A stretch of 64,000 bases of DNA from Bradyrhizobium sp. (GTDB taxonomy: Bacteria > Pseudomonadota > Alphaproteobacteria > Rhizobiales > Xanthobacteraceae): positions 124,001-188,000 of the forward strand of contig NZ_JACRMG010000023.1 of NCBI RefSeq assembly GCF_016219575.1, written 5' to 3'. Position 1 is the first letter of the stretch, and each line of letters begins with the position of its first letter. The notes beneath the pieces were generated by a model. The model was given only the letters and a program-made list of their open reading frames with translations. It made no database searches and was not told the origin of the DNA. Below, piece after piece: positions 51,352 to 59,798 of the stretch. The position numbers were made by a program, and so were the translations under genes.

Positions 51352-51861
51352 ATGGCGGGTCCGCAGGGCGACGGCGCATTGGTTCAATTGAGCGAACGGC
51401 TGACCAACTCGGCGGCGTTCGGCAATCTGTTCCGGGAGGGCATGGATCTGGTCGAGGAGACCGCCGCCTATCTCGACGGCGACGGCCGCACCGAGGCCAA
51501 GGCGCTGGAGCGTTCCGTCAGCCTGACCTATGCTACCGAGAGCATGCGCCTCACGACCCGGCTGATGCAGCTTGCCTCCTGGCTGTTGCTGCACCGCGCG
51601 GTCAAGGAAGGCGAGATGACGCTGACCCAGGCCAACCGCGAAAAGACCAAGGTGAAACTGTCCGCCGCCGATCCCGGCCCCGAGGACATGATCGCAAAGC
51701 TGCCGCAGCAGCTGCAGGATCTGATCGCCCGCTCGATGAGCCTGCAATCGCGGGTACGTCGCCTCGACACCACCATTCATGCACCGCCGCCCGAGCACCC
51801 CTCGATCGGCAATCCCCTCGTGCCGCAGCTCAACCGGCTCAAGGCCGCGTTCGAGCAATAA
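51352..51861 (+). CDS. DUF1465/RcdA-family protein
   Basis: 169 residues. Helical protein with the family core F-R-E-G-M-D-L-V-E-E-T-A-A-Y-L-D-G-x-G-R near residue 28, L-E-R-S-V-S-L-T-Y-A-T-E-S-M-R-L-T-T-R-L-M-Q-L-A-S-W-L-L near 50-80, and R-V-x-R-L near the end. DUF1465 includes Caulobacter RcdA, the adaptor that helps ClpXP degrade CtrA in the cell cycle; a similar adaptor role is likely but not shown here. ATG 51352 has GAGGG upstream; GTG 51337 is an alternative. Confidence 0.85.
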   Translation: MAGPQGDGALVQLSERLTNSAAFGNLFREGMDLVEETAAYLDGDGRTEAKALERSVSLTYATESMRLTTRLMQLASWLLLHRAVKEGEMTLTQANREKTKVKLSAADPGPEDMIAKLPQQLQDLIARSMSLQSRVRRLDTTIHAPPPEHPSIGNPLVPQLNRLKAAFEQ

Positions 51862-51904
51862 TTCTCTCCGCCGTCGCAATGACGGATGGATTGAGCGCCA
51901 AACA

Positions 51905-51933
51905 AAAACGCCCCTGCTCGGCAGGGGCGTTTT
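51905..51933. terminator. bidirectional terminator between rcdA-like gene and rpmE
   Basis: Stem AAAACGCCCCTGC / GCAGGGGCGTTTT with a three-base loop; A-run and T-run on both sides serve the two convergent genes. Confidence 0.85.
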
Positions 51934-51959
51934 GCGTTTCCAACCGCGTGGCGGCGGAG

Positions 51960-52184
51960 TTACTTCTTGAGGAAACCCTCGAACTTCTTCTGGAAGCGCG
52001 AGACGCGGCCGCCGCGATCCATCAGCTGCTGGGTCCCGCCGGTCCAGGCCGGGTGCGATTTGGGGTCGATGTCGAGGTTCAGCTTGTCGCCGGCCTTGCC
52101 CCAGGTGGAACGGGTCTGGTACTCGGTTCCGTCGGTCATGACGACCGTAATCATATGATAATCCGGATGAATTTCGGCTTTCAT
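51960..52184 (-). CDS. rpmE: 50S ribosomal protein L31
   Basis: 74 residues: M-K-A-E-I-H-P-D-Y-H start, S-T-W-G near residue 27, L-D-I-D-P-K-S-H-P-A-W-T-G-G near 38, and F-x-K-K-F end. The zinc-binding cysteines of the E. coli form are replaced (D-G-T, D-P-K-S), so this is the zinc-independent type, the usual state in this group. It lies divergent from an ABC exporter gene, a neighbourhood I recall as common in Rhizobiales. Confidence 0.96.
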   Translation of the reverse strand: MKAEIHPDYHMITVVMTDGTEYQTRSTWGKAGDKLNLDIDPKSHPAWTGGTQQLMDRGGRVSRFQKKFEGFLKK

Positions 52185-52377
52185 GGCTTTTCCTCTGGCG
52201 CGCCGGCGCCCGTCTCAAATCTGAAGGGGATGCGGATTTGGCCGGCTCTATAACGCATGCCTCACCCCAAAACAAGCCGCGGAACGGCTCCGGGCGGGCC
52301 CGGATGAGGGCTGTCCCGGATTTGCCAGCGCCCCCGCGGAGGGCCTATCTGGAGGCCCCCAAAACGGTCGGGACCGG

Positions 52378-54234
52378 ATGAGCGTAGCGGAACAGCTTGA
52401 AGACGGACGCGGCAAGGCGGCAGCGCCGCGCGACGCGCTGATGGAGGCGGAAGCCGTCATCGAGGCGCCGCTCGCGGAGGCGCCGGCACGCCGCGCCAAG
52501 CTGCGCCCCTTGCTGGCGCTTGCGCCCTATATGGCGCGCTATCGCGTGCGGGCCTTCCTTGCCTTCATCGCGCTGACGGTCGCGGCGGCGACCACGCTGC
52601 TGGTGCCGATCGCGGTGCGCCGCATGGTCGACTTCGGCTTCAGCCCCGAAGGCATCGCTTTGATCAACAGCTACTTCAGCGTGATGGTGGCGATGGTCGC
52701 GGTGCTCGCGGCAGCCAGTGCGGCTCGCTACTACCTCGTGATGACCATCGGCGAGCGCATCGTCGCCGATCTCAGGCGCGACGTGCTCGCGCATCTGATG
52801 TCGCTGTCGTCGGCCTTCTTCGATTCCTCGCGCAGCGGCGAACTGGTATCGCGCCTGACCGCCGATACCGGACAGATCAAGTCCGCCGTCGGCGCTTCGG
52901 CGTCGGTGGCGCTGCGCAACATCATGCTGTTTGCGGGCGCCGTCACCATGATGGTGATCACCAGCCCGAGGCTTTCCGGCTTCGTGCTGCTGGCGATCCC
53001 GGCCATCGTGCTGCCGCTGGTGGCGTTCGGGCGCTGGGTGCGGCGGCTGACGCGCCGCGCGCAGGACCGGCTCGGTTCGGCGGCGGCCTATGTCGGCGAG
53101 CTCGTTGGCGCCAGCCGCACCGTGCAGGCCTTCACCGGCGAGGGGCTGGCCAATGCGCGCTATGGCGGCGAGGTCGAGGAGGCCTATGAGGCGGCGCTCC
53201 GCTCGCATCAGGCCCGCGCGATCCTGACCGCGGTCATCATCTTCATCATCTTCACCAGCGTGGTGATCATCCTTTGGGTCGGCTCGCATGACGTGCTGGT
53301 CGGCGACATGACGCCGGGCCGGCTCGGCCAGTTCGTGCTCTATGCGGTGTTCGCCGCCGCCGGCCTCGGCCAGCTCAGCGAGGTCTGGGGCGAATTGTCC
53401 GCAGCCTCCGGTGCCGCCGAGCGGCTGTTCGAGATCCTGCAGGTGCGGCCTGAAATAGCTGCACCCGCTTCGCCGCGCCCGCTGCCGTCGCCGCCGCGCG
53501 GCGACGTATCCTTCGCGCGCGTCAGCTTCGCCTATCCGACCCGGCCGGATGCGATGGTGATCGACGGGGTGTCATTGTCGGTGAAGGCCGGCGAGAGGGT
53601 CGCGATCGTCGGCCCTTCCGGTGCCGGCAAGAGCACGCTGTTTCATCTTCTCCTGCGCTTCTACGATCCGAAGAGCGGCACTATCTCCTTCGACGGCACG
53701 GCGATCGAAACCGTCGATCCGCGCGAGTTGCGCGCGCGCATCGCGCTGGTGCCGCAGGACTCGGTGGTGTTCGCAACCAGCGCGCGGGAAAACATCCGCT
53801 TCGGCCGGCCGGATGCCAGCGACGCCGAGGTCGAGCGCGCGGCCGATCTGGCCCATGCCACCGAATTCATCCGCCGCCTGCCCGGCGGCTTCGAGTCGCA
53901 ACTCGGGGAGCGCGGCGTCAAATTGTCGGGTGGCCAGCGCCAGCGCATCGCGATCGCGCGCGCGATCCTGCGCGATGCGCCGCTGTTGTTGCTTGACGAG
54001 GCGACGTCCGCGCTCGATGCCGAAAGCGAGACCCTGGTGCAGACCGCGCTGGAAGAGCTGATGCGTCACCGCACCACGCTGGTGATCGCCCATCGTCTCG
54101 CCACCGTGCTGTCCTGCGACCGCATCCTGGTGATGGAGCACGGCCGCATCGTCGAGGAGGGCACCCACGCTTCCCTGGTCGCCGACAACGGACTTTACGC
54201 AAGGCTGGCGCGGCTGCAGTTCGATGGCGGTTAG
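52378..54234 (+). CDS. ABC exporter, fused permease-ATPase
   Basis: 618 residues, half-transporter. Cytosolic head of about 45 residues, six spans at about 55-330, ATPase at about 370-610 with Walker A G-P-S-G-A-G-K-S-T, signature L-S-G-G-Q-R-Q-R, Walker B L-L-L-L-D-E-A-T-S-A-L-D and H-loop I-A-H-R-L. It resembles the MsbA/LmrA-like multidrug and lipid group. It must dimerise. Substrate unknown. Confidence 0.9.
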   Translation: MSVAEQLEDGRGKAAAPRDALMEAEAVIEAPLAEAPARRAKLRPLLALAPYMARYRVRAFLAFIALTVAAATTLLVPIAVRRMVDFGFSPEGIALINSYFSVMVAMVAVLAAASAARYYLVMTIGERIVADLRRDVLAHLMSLSSAFFDSSRSGELVSRLTADTGQIKSAVGASASVALRNIMLFAGAVTMMVITSPRLSGFVLLAIPAIVLPLVAFGRWVRRLTRRAQDRLGSAAAYVGELVGASRTVQAFTGEGLANARYGGEVEEAYEAALRSHQARAILTAVIIFIIFTSVVIILWVGSHDVLVGDMTPGRLGQFVLYAVFAAAGLGQLSEVWGELSAASGAAERLFEILQVRPEIAAPASPRPLPSPPRGDVSFARVSFAYPTRPDAMVIDGVSLSVKAGERVAIVGPSGAGKSTLFHLLLRFYDPKSGTISFDGTAIETVDPRELRARIALVPQDSVVFATSARENIRFGRPDASDAEVERAADLAHATEFIRRLPGGFESQLGERGVKLSGGQRQRIAIARAILRDAPLLLLDEATSALDAESETLVQTALEELMRHRTTLVIAHRLATVLSCDRILVMEHGRIVEEGTHASLVADNGLYARLARLQFDGG

Positions 54235-54239
54235 CTAGC

Positions 54240-55268
54240 TCAGCGTTCCGTCAGCTTGAGCTCGATGCGGCGGTTGCGCCTGTAGGCGTCTTCCGTGGCT
54301 GCGGTGTCGAGCGGCTGGAACTCGGCAAAGCCCGCGGCGACCAGCCGCTGCGCGGGCACGCCGAGCGAAACCAGATACTGCACCACCGATATCGCGCGGG
54401 CGGCGGACAGTTCCCAGTTCGACTTGAACAGCGGGCTGTTGATCGGCCGCACGTCGGTGTGGCCGTCCACCCGCAGCACCCAGGCGATCTCGGAGGGGAT
54501 TTGCTTGTCGAGCTCGACCAGCGCGGCGGCAAGCTTGTCGAGCTCGGCGCGGCCCTCCGGCAGCAGCGCCGCCTGTCCGGTGTCGAAGAACACTTCGGAC
54601 TGGAATACGAAGCGGTCGCCGACGATGCGGATGTCCGGGCGGTTGCCGAGGATGGCGCGCAGGCGGCCGAAGAATTCCGAGCGGTAGCGCGACAATTCCT
54701 GCACGCGCTGGGCCAGCGCCACGTTGAGCCGCTGGCCGAGATCGGCGATGCGGCCCTGCGATTCCTTGTCGCGTTTCTCGGAAGCCTCCAGCGCTTCCTC
54801 CAGCGCCGCGAGCTGGCGGCGCAGCGCGCTGATCTGCTGGTTCAGCACCTCGATCTGCGCCAGCGCCCGCGCGGTGACCTGCTTCTCCGAATCCAGCGCC
54901 TTGTTCAGCTCATTCGCGCGGCCCTGCGCATCGCCGCCGGCGCCGGCGAGGCCGTCGTAGAGGCCCTTGATGCGGTCGCGCTCGCCTTCGGCCGAGGCGA
55001 GGCCGGCGCGCAGCTGCGTCAGCTGGTCGTCGAGATTGAGCTTGGCGAGCTTCTCCAGCGACAAGAGGTCGTTGAGCTGCGCGATCTTGGCTGAGAGCTG
55101 CTCCAGCGCCTTGTCCTTGCCGGTGACCTCCTGCGACAGGAAGAACTGCACCACCAGGAACACCGTGAGCAGGAACACGATCGACAGCACCAGTGTCGAC
55201 AGCGCATCGACGAATCCCGGCCAGTAATTGAGACCGGATTCACTGCGGCGGGCACGGGCGAGGGCCAT
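54240..55268 (-). CDS. MotB/OmpA-like peptidoglycan-binding stator subunit
   Basis: 342 residues. One N-terminal span with an Asp at its start (W-P-G-F-V-D-A-L-S-T-L-V-L-S-I-V-F), in the place of the proton-binding Asp of MotB. A coiled coil runs from about 45 to 190 and an OmpA-type peptidoglycan-binding domain from about 205 to 342 (F-F-D-T-G-Q-A-A-L; V-D-G-H-T-D-V-R-P-I; R-R-N-R-R-I-E-L-K). The partner MotA/TolQ-like gene lies 19 bases upstream. No flagellar genes are nearby, so this is probably a non-flagellar ion-driven envelope machine of unknown role. Confidence 0.85.
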   Translation of the reverse strand: MALARARRSESGLNYWPGFVDALSTLVLSIVFLLTVFLVVQFFLSQEVTGKDKALEQLSAKIAQLNDLLSLEKLAKLNLDDQLTQLRAGLASAEGERDRIKGLYDGLAGAGGDAQGRANELNKALDSEKQVTARALAQIEVLNQQISALRRQLAALEEALEASEKRDKESQGRIADLGQRLNVALAQRVQELSRYRSEFFGRLRAILGNRPDIRIVGDRFVFQSEVFFDTGQAALLPEGRAELDKLAAALVELDKQIPSEIAWVLRVDGHTDVRPINSPLFKSNWELSAARAISVVQYLVSLGVPAQRLVAAGFAEFQPLDTAATEDAYRRNRRIELKLTER

Positions 55269-55287
55269 CGGTGTCTCTCCTCAGGGA

Positions 55288-56286
55288 TCAGCTTTTCTCA
55301 GGCTGGCGGGCGATGCGCTCCAGCAGGCGCTTGATCTCCTTGTTCTGCTCGCCCTGGCCGTCGGCCCATTCGCGGATCATCTGCTGCTCGGTGCGCATAT
55401 GCGCCACCAGCCCCTGGATCGCCTCCGCCAGATTGGCCATCGCCGCGGTGGCGTTGCGATTGCTGCCGCCTTCCTCCACCGCATGCCGCAACCGGTCGAG
55501 CGCCTGCTGCAGGCCGGGCCCGGCACCGGTCGCATCGTCGCGGGCATATTCGCGCACGGTGGTGGCGAGCCAGTCTTCGAGGTCGGTGTAGAAGCGGTTC
55601 TGCGCCTGGCTCGATTGCAGGTCGAGGAAGCCGAGGATCAGCGAGCCTGCGAGGCCGAACAGCGAGGACGAGAAGGAGATGCCCATACCGCCGAGCGGGG
55701 CGGCAAGACCTTCCTTCAGCGCATCGAACAGCGAGCCGGCATCGCCGCCGACCTTCAGCCCCTCGATCACCTTGCCGACGGAGCCGACGGTCTCGATCAG
55801 GCCCCAGAAGGTGCCGAGCAGGCCGAGGAACACCAGCAGGCCCGTCATGTAGCGCGAGATGTCGCGGGCTTCATCGAGGCGGGTGGCGATGGAGTCGAGC
55901 AGGTGCCGCATGGTCTGCTGCGTGATGGTCATCCGCCCGGTGCGCTCGCCGCCCAGGATCGCGGCCATCGGTGCCAGCAGGGTCGGGTGCCGCTCCACCG
56001 CAAGGCCGGGATCGGCGATGCGGAAATTGTTGACCCAGGCGACCTCCGGATAGAGCCGGATCACCTGCCGGAACGACAGGATGATGCCGATCAGGAGCAC
56101 CGCGCCGATCAGGGCGTTGAGCCCGGGATTGGCGAAGAAGGCGACCATGATCTGCTTGTAGAGCACGACCATCACGAGCGCGCAGAGCACCAGGAATACC
56201 AGCATCCGCACCAGGAAAATCCGGGGCGACGACAGCTTGGTCAGCTCGATTTCCATTGCGGCGCGGGGGGAGGGATTTTGGGGCAT
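55288..56286 (-). CDS. MotA/TolQ/ExbB-like proton channel protein
   Basis: 332 residues. Spans at about 25-48, 55-72, 145-170 and 195-220. The later pair has the family motif L-G-L-L-G-T-F-W-G-L-I-E-T-V and A-P-L-G-G-M-G-I-S-F-S-S-S-L-F-G-L-A-G, matching MotA/TolQ channel helices. A helical cytosolic tail (about 240-332) ends the protein. First gene of a two-gene operon with the OmpA-domain partner. The tail is far shorter than that of ZorA. Confidence 0.85.
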   Translation of the reverse strand: MPQNPSPRAAMEIELTKLSSPRIFLVRMLVFLVLCALVMVVLYKQIMVAFFANPGLNALIGAVLLIGIILSFRQVIRLYPEVAWVNNFRIADPGLAVERHPTLLAPMAAILGGERTGRMTITQQTMRHLLDSIATRLDEARDISRYMTGLLVFLGLLGTFWGLIETVGSVGKVIEGLKVGGDAGSLFDALKEGLAAPLGGMGISFSSSLFGLAGSLILGFLDLQSSQAQNRFYTDLEDWLATTVREYARDDATGAGPGLQQALDRLRHAVEEGGSNRNATAAMANLAEAIQGLVAHMRTEQQMIREWADGQGEQNKEIKRLLERIARQPEKS

Positions 56287-56475
56287 AGGCCTTCGTCATC
56301 CATGGCGAAAAAGCGCGGTCGGACCGCCAATATGGCACAGGAACGGAGGGAGAAAAGGCCGGAATGCCCGGTTTTCGATCAGACCAAAAGGGGAACCGGA
56401 AATTGAAACCGGGCATTATCTCCCCGCGTATTTTTGCAATGTTCGATGCCTGGCTGAGCCATATCGGGATTTTGC

Positions 56476-57285
56476 ATGGCGCTGACCTACCTTGCGGCCC
56501 TCGTTCTGATTGCCGCCTCCCTTTCGATCCTGATGGCTGGCGCCTTCCTGGTGCAGCAGCGCAGCGGCAATTCCGGCTGGGTCGATACCATCTGGACCTT
56601 CTCGCTCGGCCTCGTCGGCGCCAGCAGCGCGTTGTGGCCGATCGCGGGCGCTGAACCGAACGCCCGGCAATGGCTGGTCGCGGGCCTGGTCGCGATCTGG
56701 TCGCTGCGGCTCGGCATCCACATCGCCGTCCGCACCGCCGGGATATCGGACGATCCGCGCTATGCGGCGTTTGCGAAGGAATGGGGCCCCAACGCGCCGC
56801 GGCGGATGTTCATCTTCCTGCAGAACCAGGCGCTCGGCACCATCCCGCTGGTGTTCGCGATTTTCGTGGCGGCCCGCTTTCCCTCCGGGGCGTTGCGCTG
56901 GCAGGACTATGCCGGGGCGCTGATCCTTTTCGTCGGCATTGCCGGTGAGGCGCTGGCCGATGCGCAATTGAAACGTTTCCGGGAAAATCCCGCCAACGCC
57001 GGCCGGGTCCGCGACGTCGGCCTGTGGCGCTGGTCGCGCCATCCCAATTACTTCTTCGAATGGTTCGGCTGGCTCGCCTATCCCGTGATCGGTCTCTCGA
57101 TCGATTACCCCTGGGGTTGGGCGACCCTGCTCGCACCGGTCTTCATGTACTGGATCCTGGTTCATGTGACCGGCATCCCGCCGCTGGAAGAACAGATGCT
57201 GCGCTCCCGCGGCGAGCGCTATCGCGACTATCAGCTGCGGACGAGTCGGTTCTTTCCATGGCCATCAAGGGGAGCCGCGACATGA
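56476..57285 (+). CDS. DUF1295 (steroid-reductase/ICMT fold) membrane protein
   Basis: 269 residues with six or seven spans and the family C-terminus L-W-R-W-S-R-H-P-N-Y-F-F-E-W near residue 180, then E-E-Q-M-L and Y-x-x-Y. This NAD(P)H-binding motif is shared with steroid 5-alpha reductases, so reduction of a lipid double bond is plausible. The stop overlaps the ATG of the cyclopropane synthase-like gene (ATGA), so the two proteins probably act on the same lipid. Confidence 0.88.
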   Translation: MALTYLAALVLIAASLSILMAGAFLVQQRSGNSGWVDTIWTFSLGLVGASSALWPIAGAEPNARQWLVAGLVAIWSLRLGIHIAVRTAGISDDPRYAAFAKEWGPNAPRRMFIFLQNQALGTIPLVFAIFVAARFPSGALRWQDYAGALILFVGIAGEALADAQLKRFRENPANAGRVRDVGLWRWSRHPNYFFEWFGWLAYPVIGLSIDYPWGWATLLAPVFMYWILVHVTGIPPLEEQMLRSRGERYRDYQLRTSRFFPWPSRGAAT

Positions 57286-58310
57286 GCTTCATCTCGACCA
57301 TCATCGGTACCGCCGAGCGCGTGCCGCTGCCCGACGCGATCATCCGCGCCGCGATCCATCGATTGTGCTCACGCACGGCAACGCGGCTCTCCGAATGCGA
57401 TGCAAGGACCGACGCCGCTTTCGCCGACGGAATGGCCGCGCGTGCGATCGCCGAATACACCGATGAAGCAAACGCGCAGCATTACGAGGTACCGGCGGCT
57501 TTCTTCGTCAAGGTGCTGGGTCCGAACCGCAAATATTCCTCCTGCTTCTACAGGGAGCCTGCCTCCACGCTGCAGGAGGCGGAAGAGGAGGCGCTGCGCC
57601 AGACCGCGGAGCATGCGGAGCTTGCCGACGGCCAGTCGATCCTGGAACTCGGCTGCGGCTGGGGCTCGCTGTCGCTGTGGATGGCGCGGCAGTTTCCCAA
57701 CGCGCAGATCACGGCGGTGTCGAACTCGATTTCGCAGCGCGACCATATCGAGGCCGAGGCGGCGAGGCGCGGCCTCAACAATCTGCGCGTGATCACCTGC
57801 GACATGAACCGGCTCGATCTCGATGAACGCTTCGACCGCATCGTCTCGGTCGAGATGTTCGAGCACATGATGAACTGGCGCGAGCTGATGATCCGCGTGC
57901 GGTCATGGCTGAAGCCCGCAGGCGGGCGCTTCTTCATGCACATCTTCACGCACCGATCGGGCTCCTATCTGTTCGATCGTACCGTCCGCGAGGACTGGAT
58001 CGCGCAGCACTTCTTTACCGGCGGCGTGATGCCGAGCCATCACCTGGTCCGGCAATATGCCGACATCCTCGAGGTAGAGAAGGAATGGCGCTGGAGCGGT
58101 ACGCATTACCGGCGCACTGCGCTCGACTGGCTGCAGAATTTCGATGCGCATCGCGATGAGATCGAACGGGTGCTGCACGGCGTCTATGGTGAGGACACGG
58201 CCTTGTGGATGCGGCGCTGGCGCTGGTTCTTCCTCGCCACGGCCGGCTTGTTCGGCTACGCCGACGGCAGCGAATGGGGCGTCAGCCACTACCGCATGAA
58301 GGCTGCATAG
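57282..58310 (+). CDS. cyclopropane-fatty-acyl-phospholipid synthase-like methyltransferase
   Basis: 342 residues. SAM-dependent methylation of unsaturated acyl chains. N-terminal Q-H-Y-E-V-P-A-A-F-F near residue 65 and K-Y-S-S-C-F-Y near 84; SAM motif L-E-L-G-C-G-W-G-S-L near 120; V-S-N-S and V-E-M-F-E-H-M downstream; aromatic C-terminal W-R-W-S-G-T-H-Y. It is shorter than E. coli Cfa (382) and lacks its N-terminal extension. ATG 57282 has GGGGAG eight bases upstream and overlaps DUF1295. The product may be a methylated or methyl-branched rather than cyclopropane acid. Confidence 0.9.
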   Translation: MSFISTIIGTAERVPLPDAIIRAAIHRLCSRTATRLSECDARTDAAFADGMAARAIAEYTDEANAQHYEVPAAFFVKVLGPNRKYSSCFYREPASTLQEAEEEALRQTAEHAELADGQSILELGCGWGSLSLWMARQFPNAQITAVSNSISQRDHIEAEAARRGLNNLRVITCDMNRLDLDERFDRIVSVEMFEHMMNWRELMIRVRSWLKPAGGRFFMHIFTHRSGSYLFDRTVREDWIAQHFFTGGVMPSHHLVRQYADILEVEKEWRWSGTHYRRTALDWLQNFDAHRDEIERVLHGVYGEDTALWMRRWRWFFLATAGLFGYADGSEWGVSHYRMKAA

Positions 58311-58366
58311 ATTCGTTTCGTTCAAACTGCGCCTAACATTCTTCCCGCTTGCTGCCTCGCTGAGCA

Positions 58367-58395
58367 ATCAAATGACGGCGCATTAATCATTTGAT
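58367..58395. promoter_or_regulatory. perfect 9-bp dyad downstream of the methyltransferase
   Basis: ATCAAATGA, 11 bases, TCATTTGAT. It sits 57 bases after the methyltransferase stop and 215 bases before the efflux operon. It could be an operator or a weak terminator; there is no T-run. Confidence 0.4.
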
Positions 58396-58523
58396 CTGAA
58401 TGGAACCGGAATCGCGCGGAGTCACAATCCGGTGAATCCGAAAAAGGTCTGCGGTTTCAGTCCCCTAGCGTTGTGTGACATTGAGCCGCCGCGAAAGATG
58501 TTGCATCGCGGTAGGTACGCCGT

Positions 58524-58552
58524 ATGTTTCCTGCATAAACACGCGGAAACAT
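58524..58552. promoter_or_regulatory. dyad upstream of RND operon (candidate TetR-type operator)
   Basis: ATGTTTCC, 13 bases, GGAAACAT: eight perfect pairs, 58-86 bases before the adaptor ATG, the usual position for a pump repressor. No regulator gene is adjacent in the window. Confidence 0.5.
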
Positions 58553-58609
58553 CGCGTGGCGCGGCTCACCATTCGCGCTTTTGAAGTTCAACTAGGGGCG
58601 ACTGTTTCG

Positions 58610-59794
58610 ATGTCCGGCTTACGTGCGCAATCGGCCTGCATTGCATTGATGCTCGCTGTGCTGGCGCCGATGCTTGCCGGATGCAAGGAACCGACGGCGA
58701 CCGCCGCTCCCGCAATCCCCGAAGTAGATGTCAGCATCGTCGTCGTGCAGCCGCGCGCGCGCGCCGTGGTGCGCGAATTGCCGGGCCGGATAGCACCGAC
58801 GCGTGTCGCAGAAGTTCGCCCGCGCGTTTCCGGGATCATTGTCGAGCGGCTGTTCCATCAGGGCAGCGAGGTCAAGGCTGGCGACCCCCTCTATCGCATC
58901 GATCCGCGTCCGTTCGAGGTCGAGGTGCAATCGACCGAAGCCGCGCTGTCGCGTGCCAGGGCGGTGTTCGATCAAGCGACGTCGCATGCCAACCGCATCG
59001 GCACGCTGTACAAGGAGAAGGCGGCGCCGGAAGCGAAGAACGAAGAGGCAATCGCCACCCTGCGCCAGGCGGAAGCCGATGTCGCCGCCCGCAAGGCCGA
59101 CGTGGCGCGCGCGAAGCTCAATCTCGATTACGCCACGATCCGCGCGCCGATCGACGGCATCGTCGGCGCGGCTCATGTCAGCGAAGGCGCGCTGGTGGTG
59201 CAGAACGAATCGACAAGTCTTGCAACGATCCAGCAACTCGATCCGATCTACGCCGACTTCACCCAATCGATCACCGAGATGCAACAGCTGCGCCGCGCCT
59301 TCGACACCGGTGAGCTTGTCGCACCCGATGCAGTGAAGGTGCGACTCGAGCTTGGCGCGGGCGAGCCCTATCCCATGCCGGGCAAGCTGCTGTTCTCCGA
59401 GGCCAAGGTCGACGCGCATACCGGAAAGGTGACGATGCGCGCCGAGTTCCCCAATCCGAAGCGCGAACTGCTTCCGGGCATGTATGTGCGCGTCCAGATC
59501 GAGCAGGGCATCGACAGCGACGCGATTGCGGTTCCGGAGCAGGCCATTCAGCGCAACAGCGGCGGCGGTAGCGAAGTCTTCGTGGTCAGGGACGACGGCA
59601 AGGTCACCGTCCAGCCGGTGAAGACCGGGTCGCTGCAGGACGGCATGTGGTTCGTCACCGACGGCCTGAAGTCCGGCGACAAGGTCGTGGTCGAAGGCTT
59701 CCAGAAATTCACGCCCGGCGACAGGGTCAGGACGCAGTCCTGGACCGAGGCGGACGCATCTGCGGACCTGATTCAGCAACCGCTCCGGCGATAA
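58610..59794 (+). CDS. RND efflux periplasmic adaptor (AcrA/MexA-like)
   Basis: 394 residues, lipoprotein (lipobox L-A-G-C near residue 24). Membrane-fusion features: barrel-sandwich strands A-E-V-R-P-R-V-S-G-I-I near 67, alpha-hairpin at about 100-165, then I-R-A-P-I-D-G-I-V-G near 180, and C-terminal Q-K-F-T-P-G-D-R-V. It links the inner-membrane pump with an outer-membrane channel; no tolC-like gene follows here. ATG 58610 fits the lipobox; upstream in-frame sequence is not signal-like. Confidence 0.92.
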   Translation: MSGLRAQSACIALMLAVLAPMLAGCKEPTATAAPAIPEVDVSIVVVQPRARAVVRELPGRIAPTRVAEVRPRVSGIIVERLFHQGSEVKAGDPLYRIDPRPFEVEVQSTEAALSRARAVFDQATSHANRIGTLYKEKAAPEAKNEEAIATLRQAEADVAARKADVARAKLNLDYATIRAPIDGIVGAAHVSEGALVVQNESTSLATIQQLDPIYADFTQSITEMQQLRRAFDTGELVAPDAVKVRLELGAGEPYPMPGKLLFSEAKVDAHTGKVTMRAEFPNPKRELLPGMYVRVQIEQGIDSDAIAVPEQAIQRNSGGGSEVFVVRDDGKVTVQPVKTGSLQDGMWFVTDGLKSGDKVVVEGFQKFTPGDRVRTQSWTEADASADLIQQPLRR

Positions 59795-59798
59795 GACG

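Noticed and set aside
54240..56286. MotA/MotB-like pair as a Zorya antiphage system
   Set aside because: ZorA has a very long helical tail and the system needs ZorC/ZorD or ZorE. The channel protein here has a short tail, and neighbours are lipid and transport genes.
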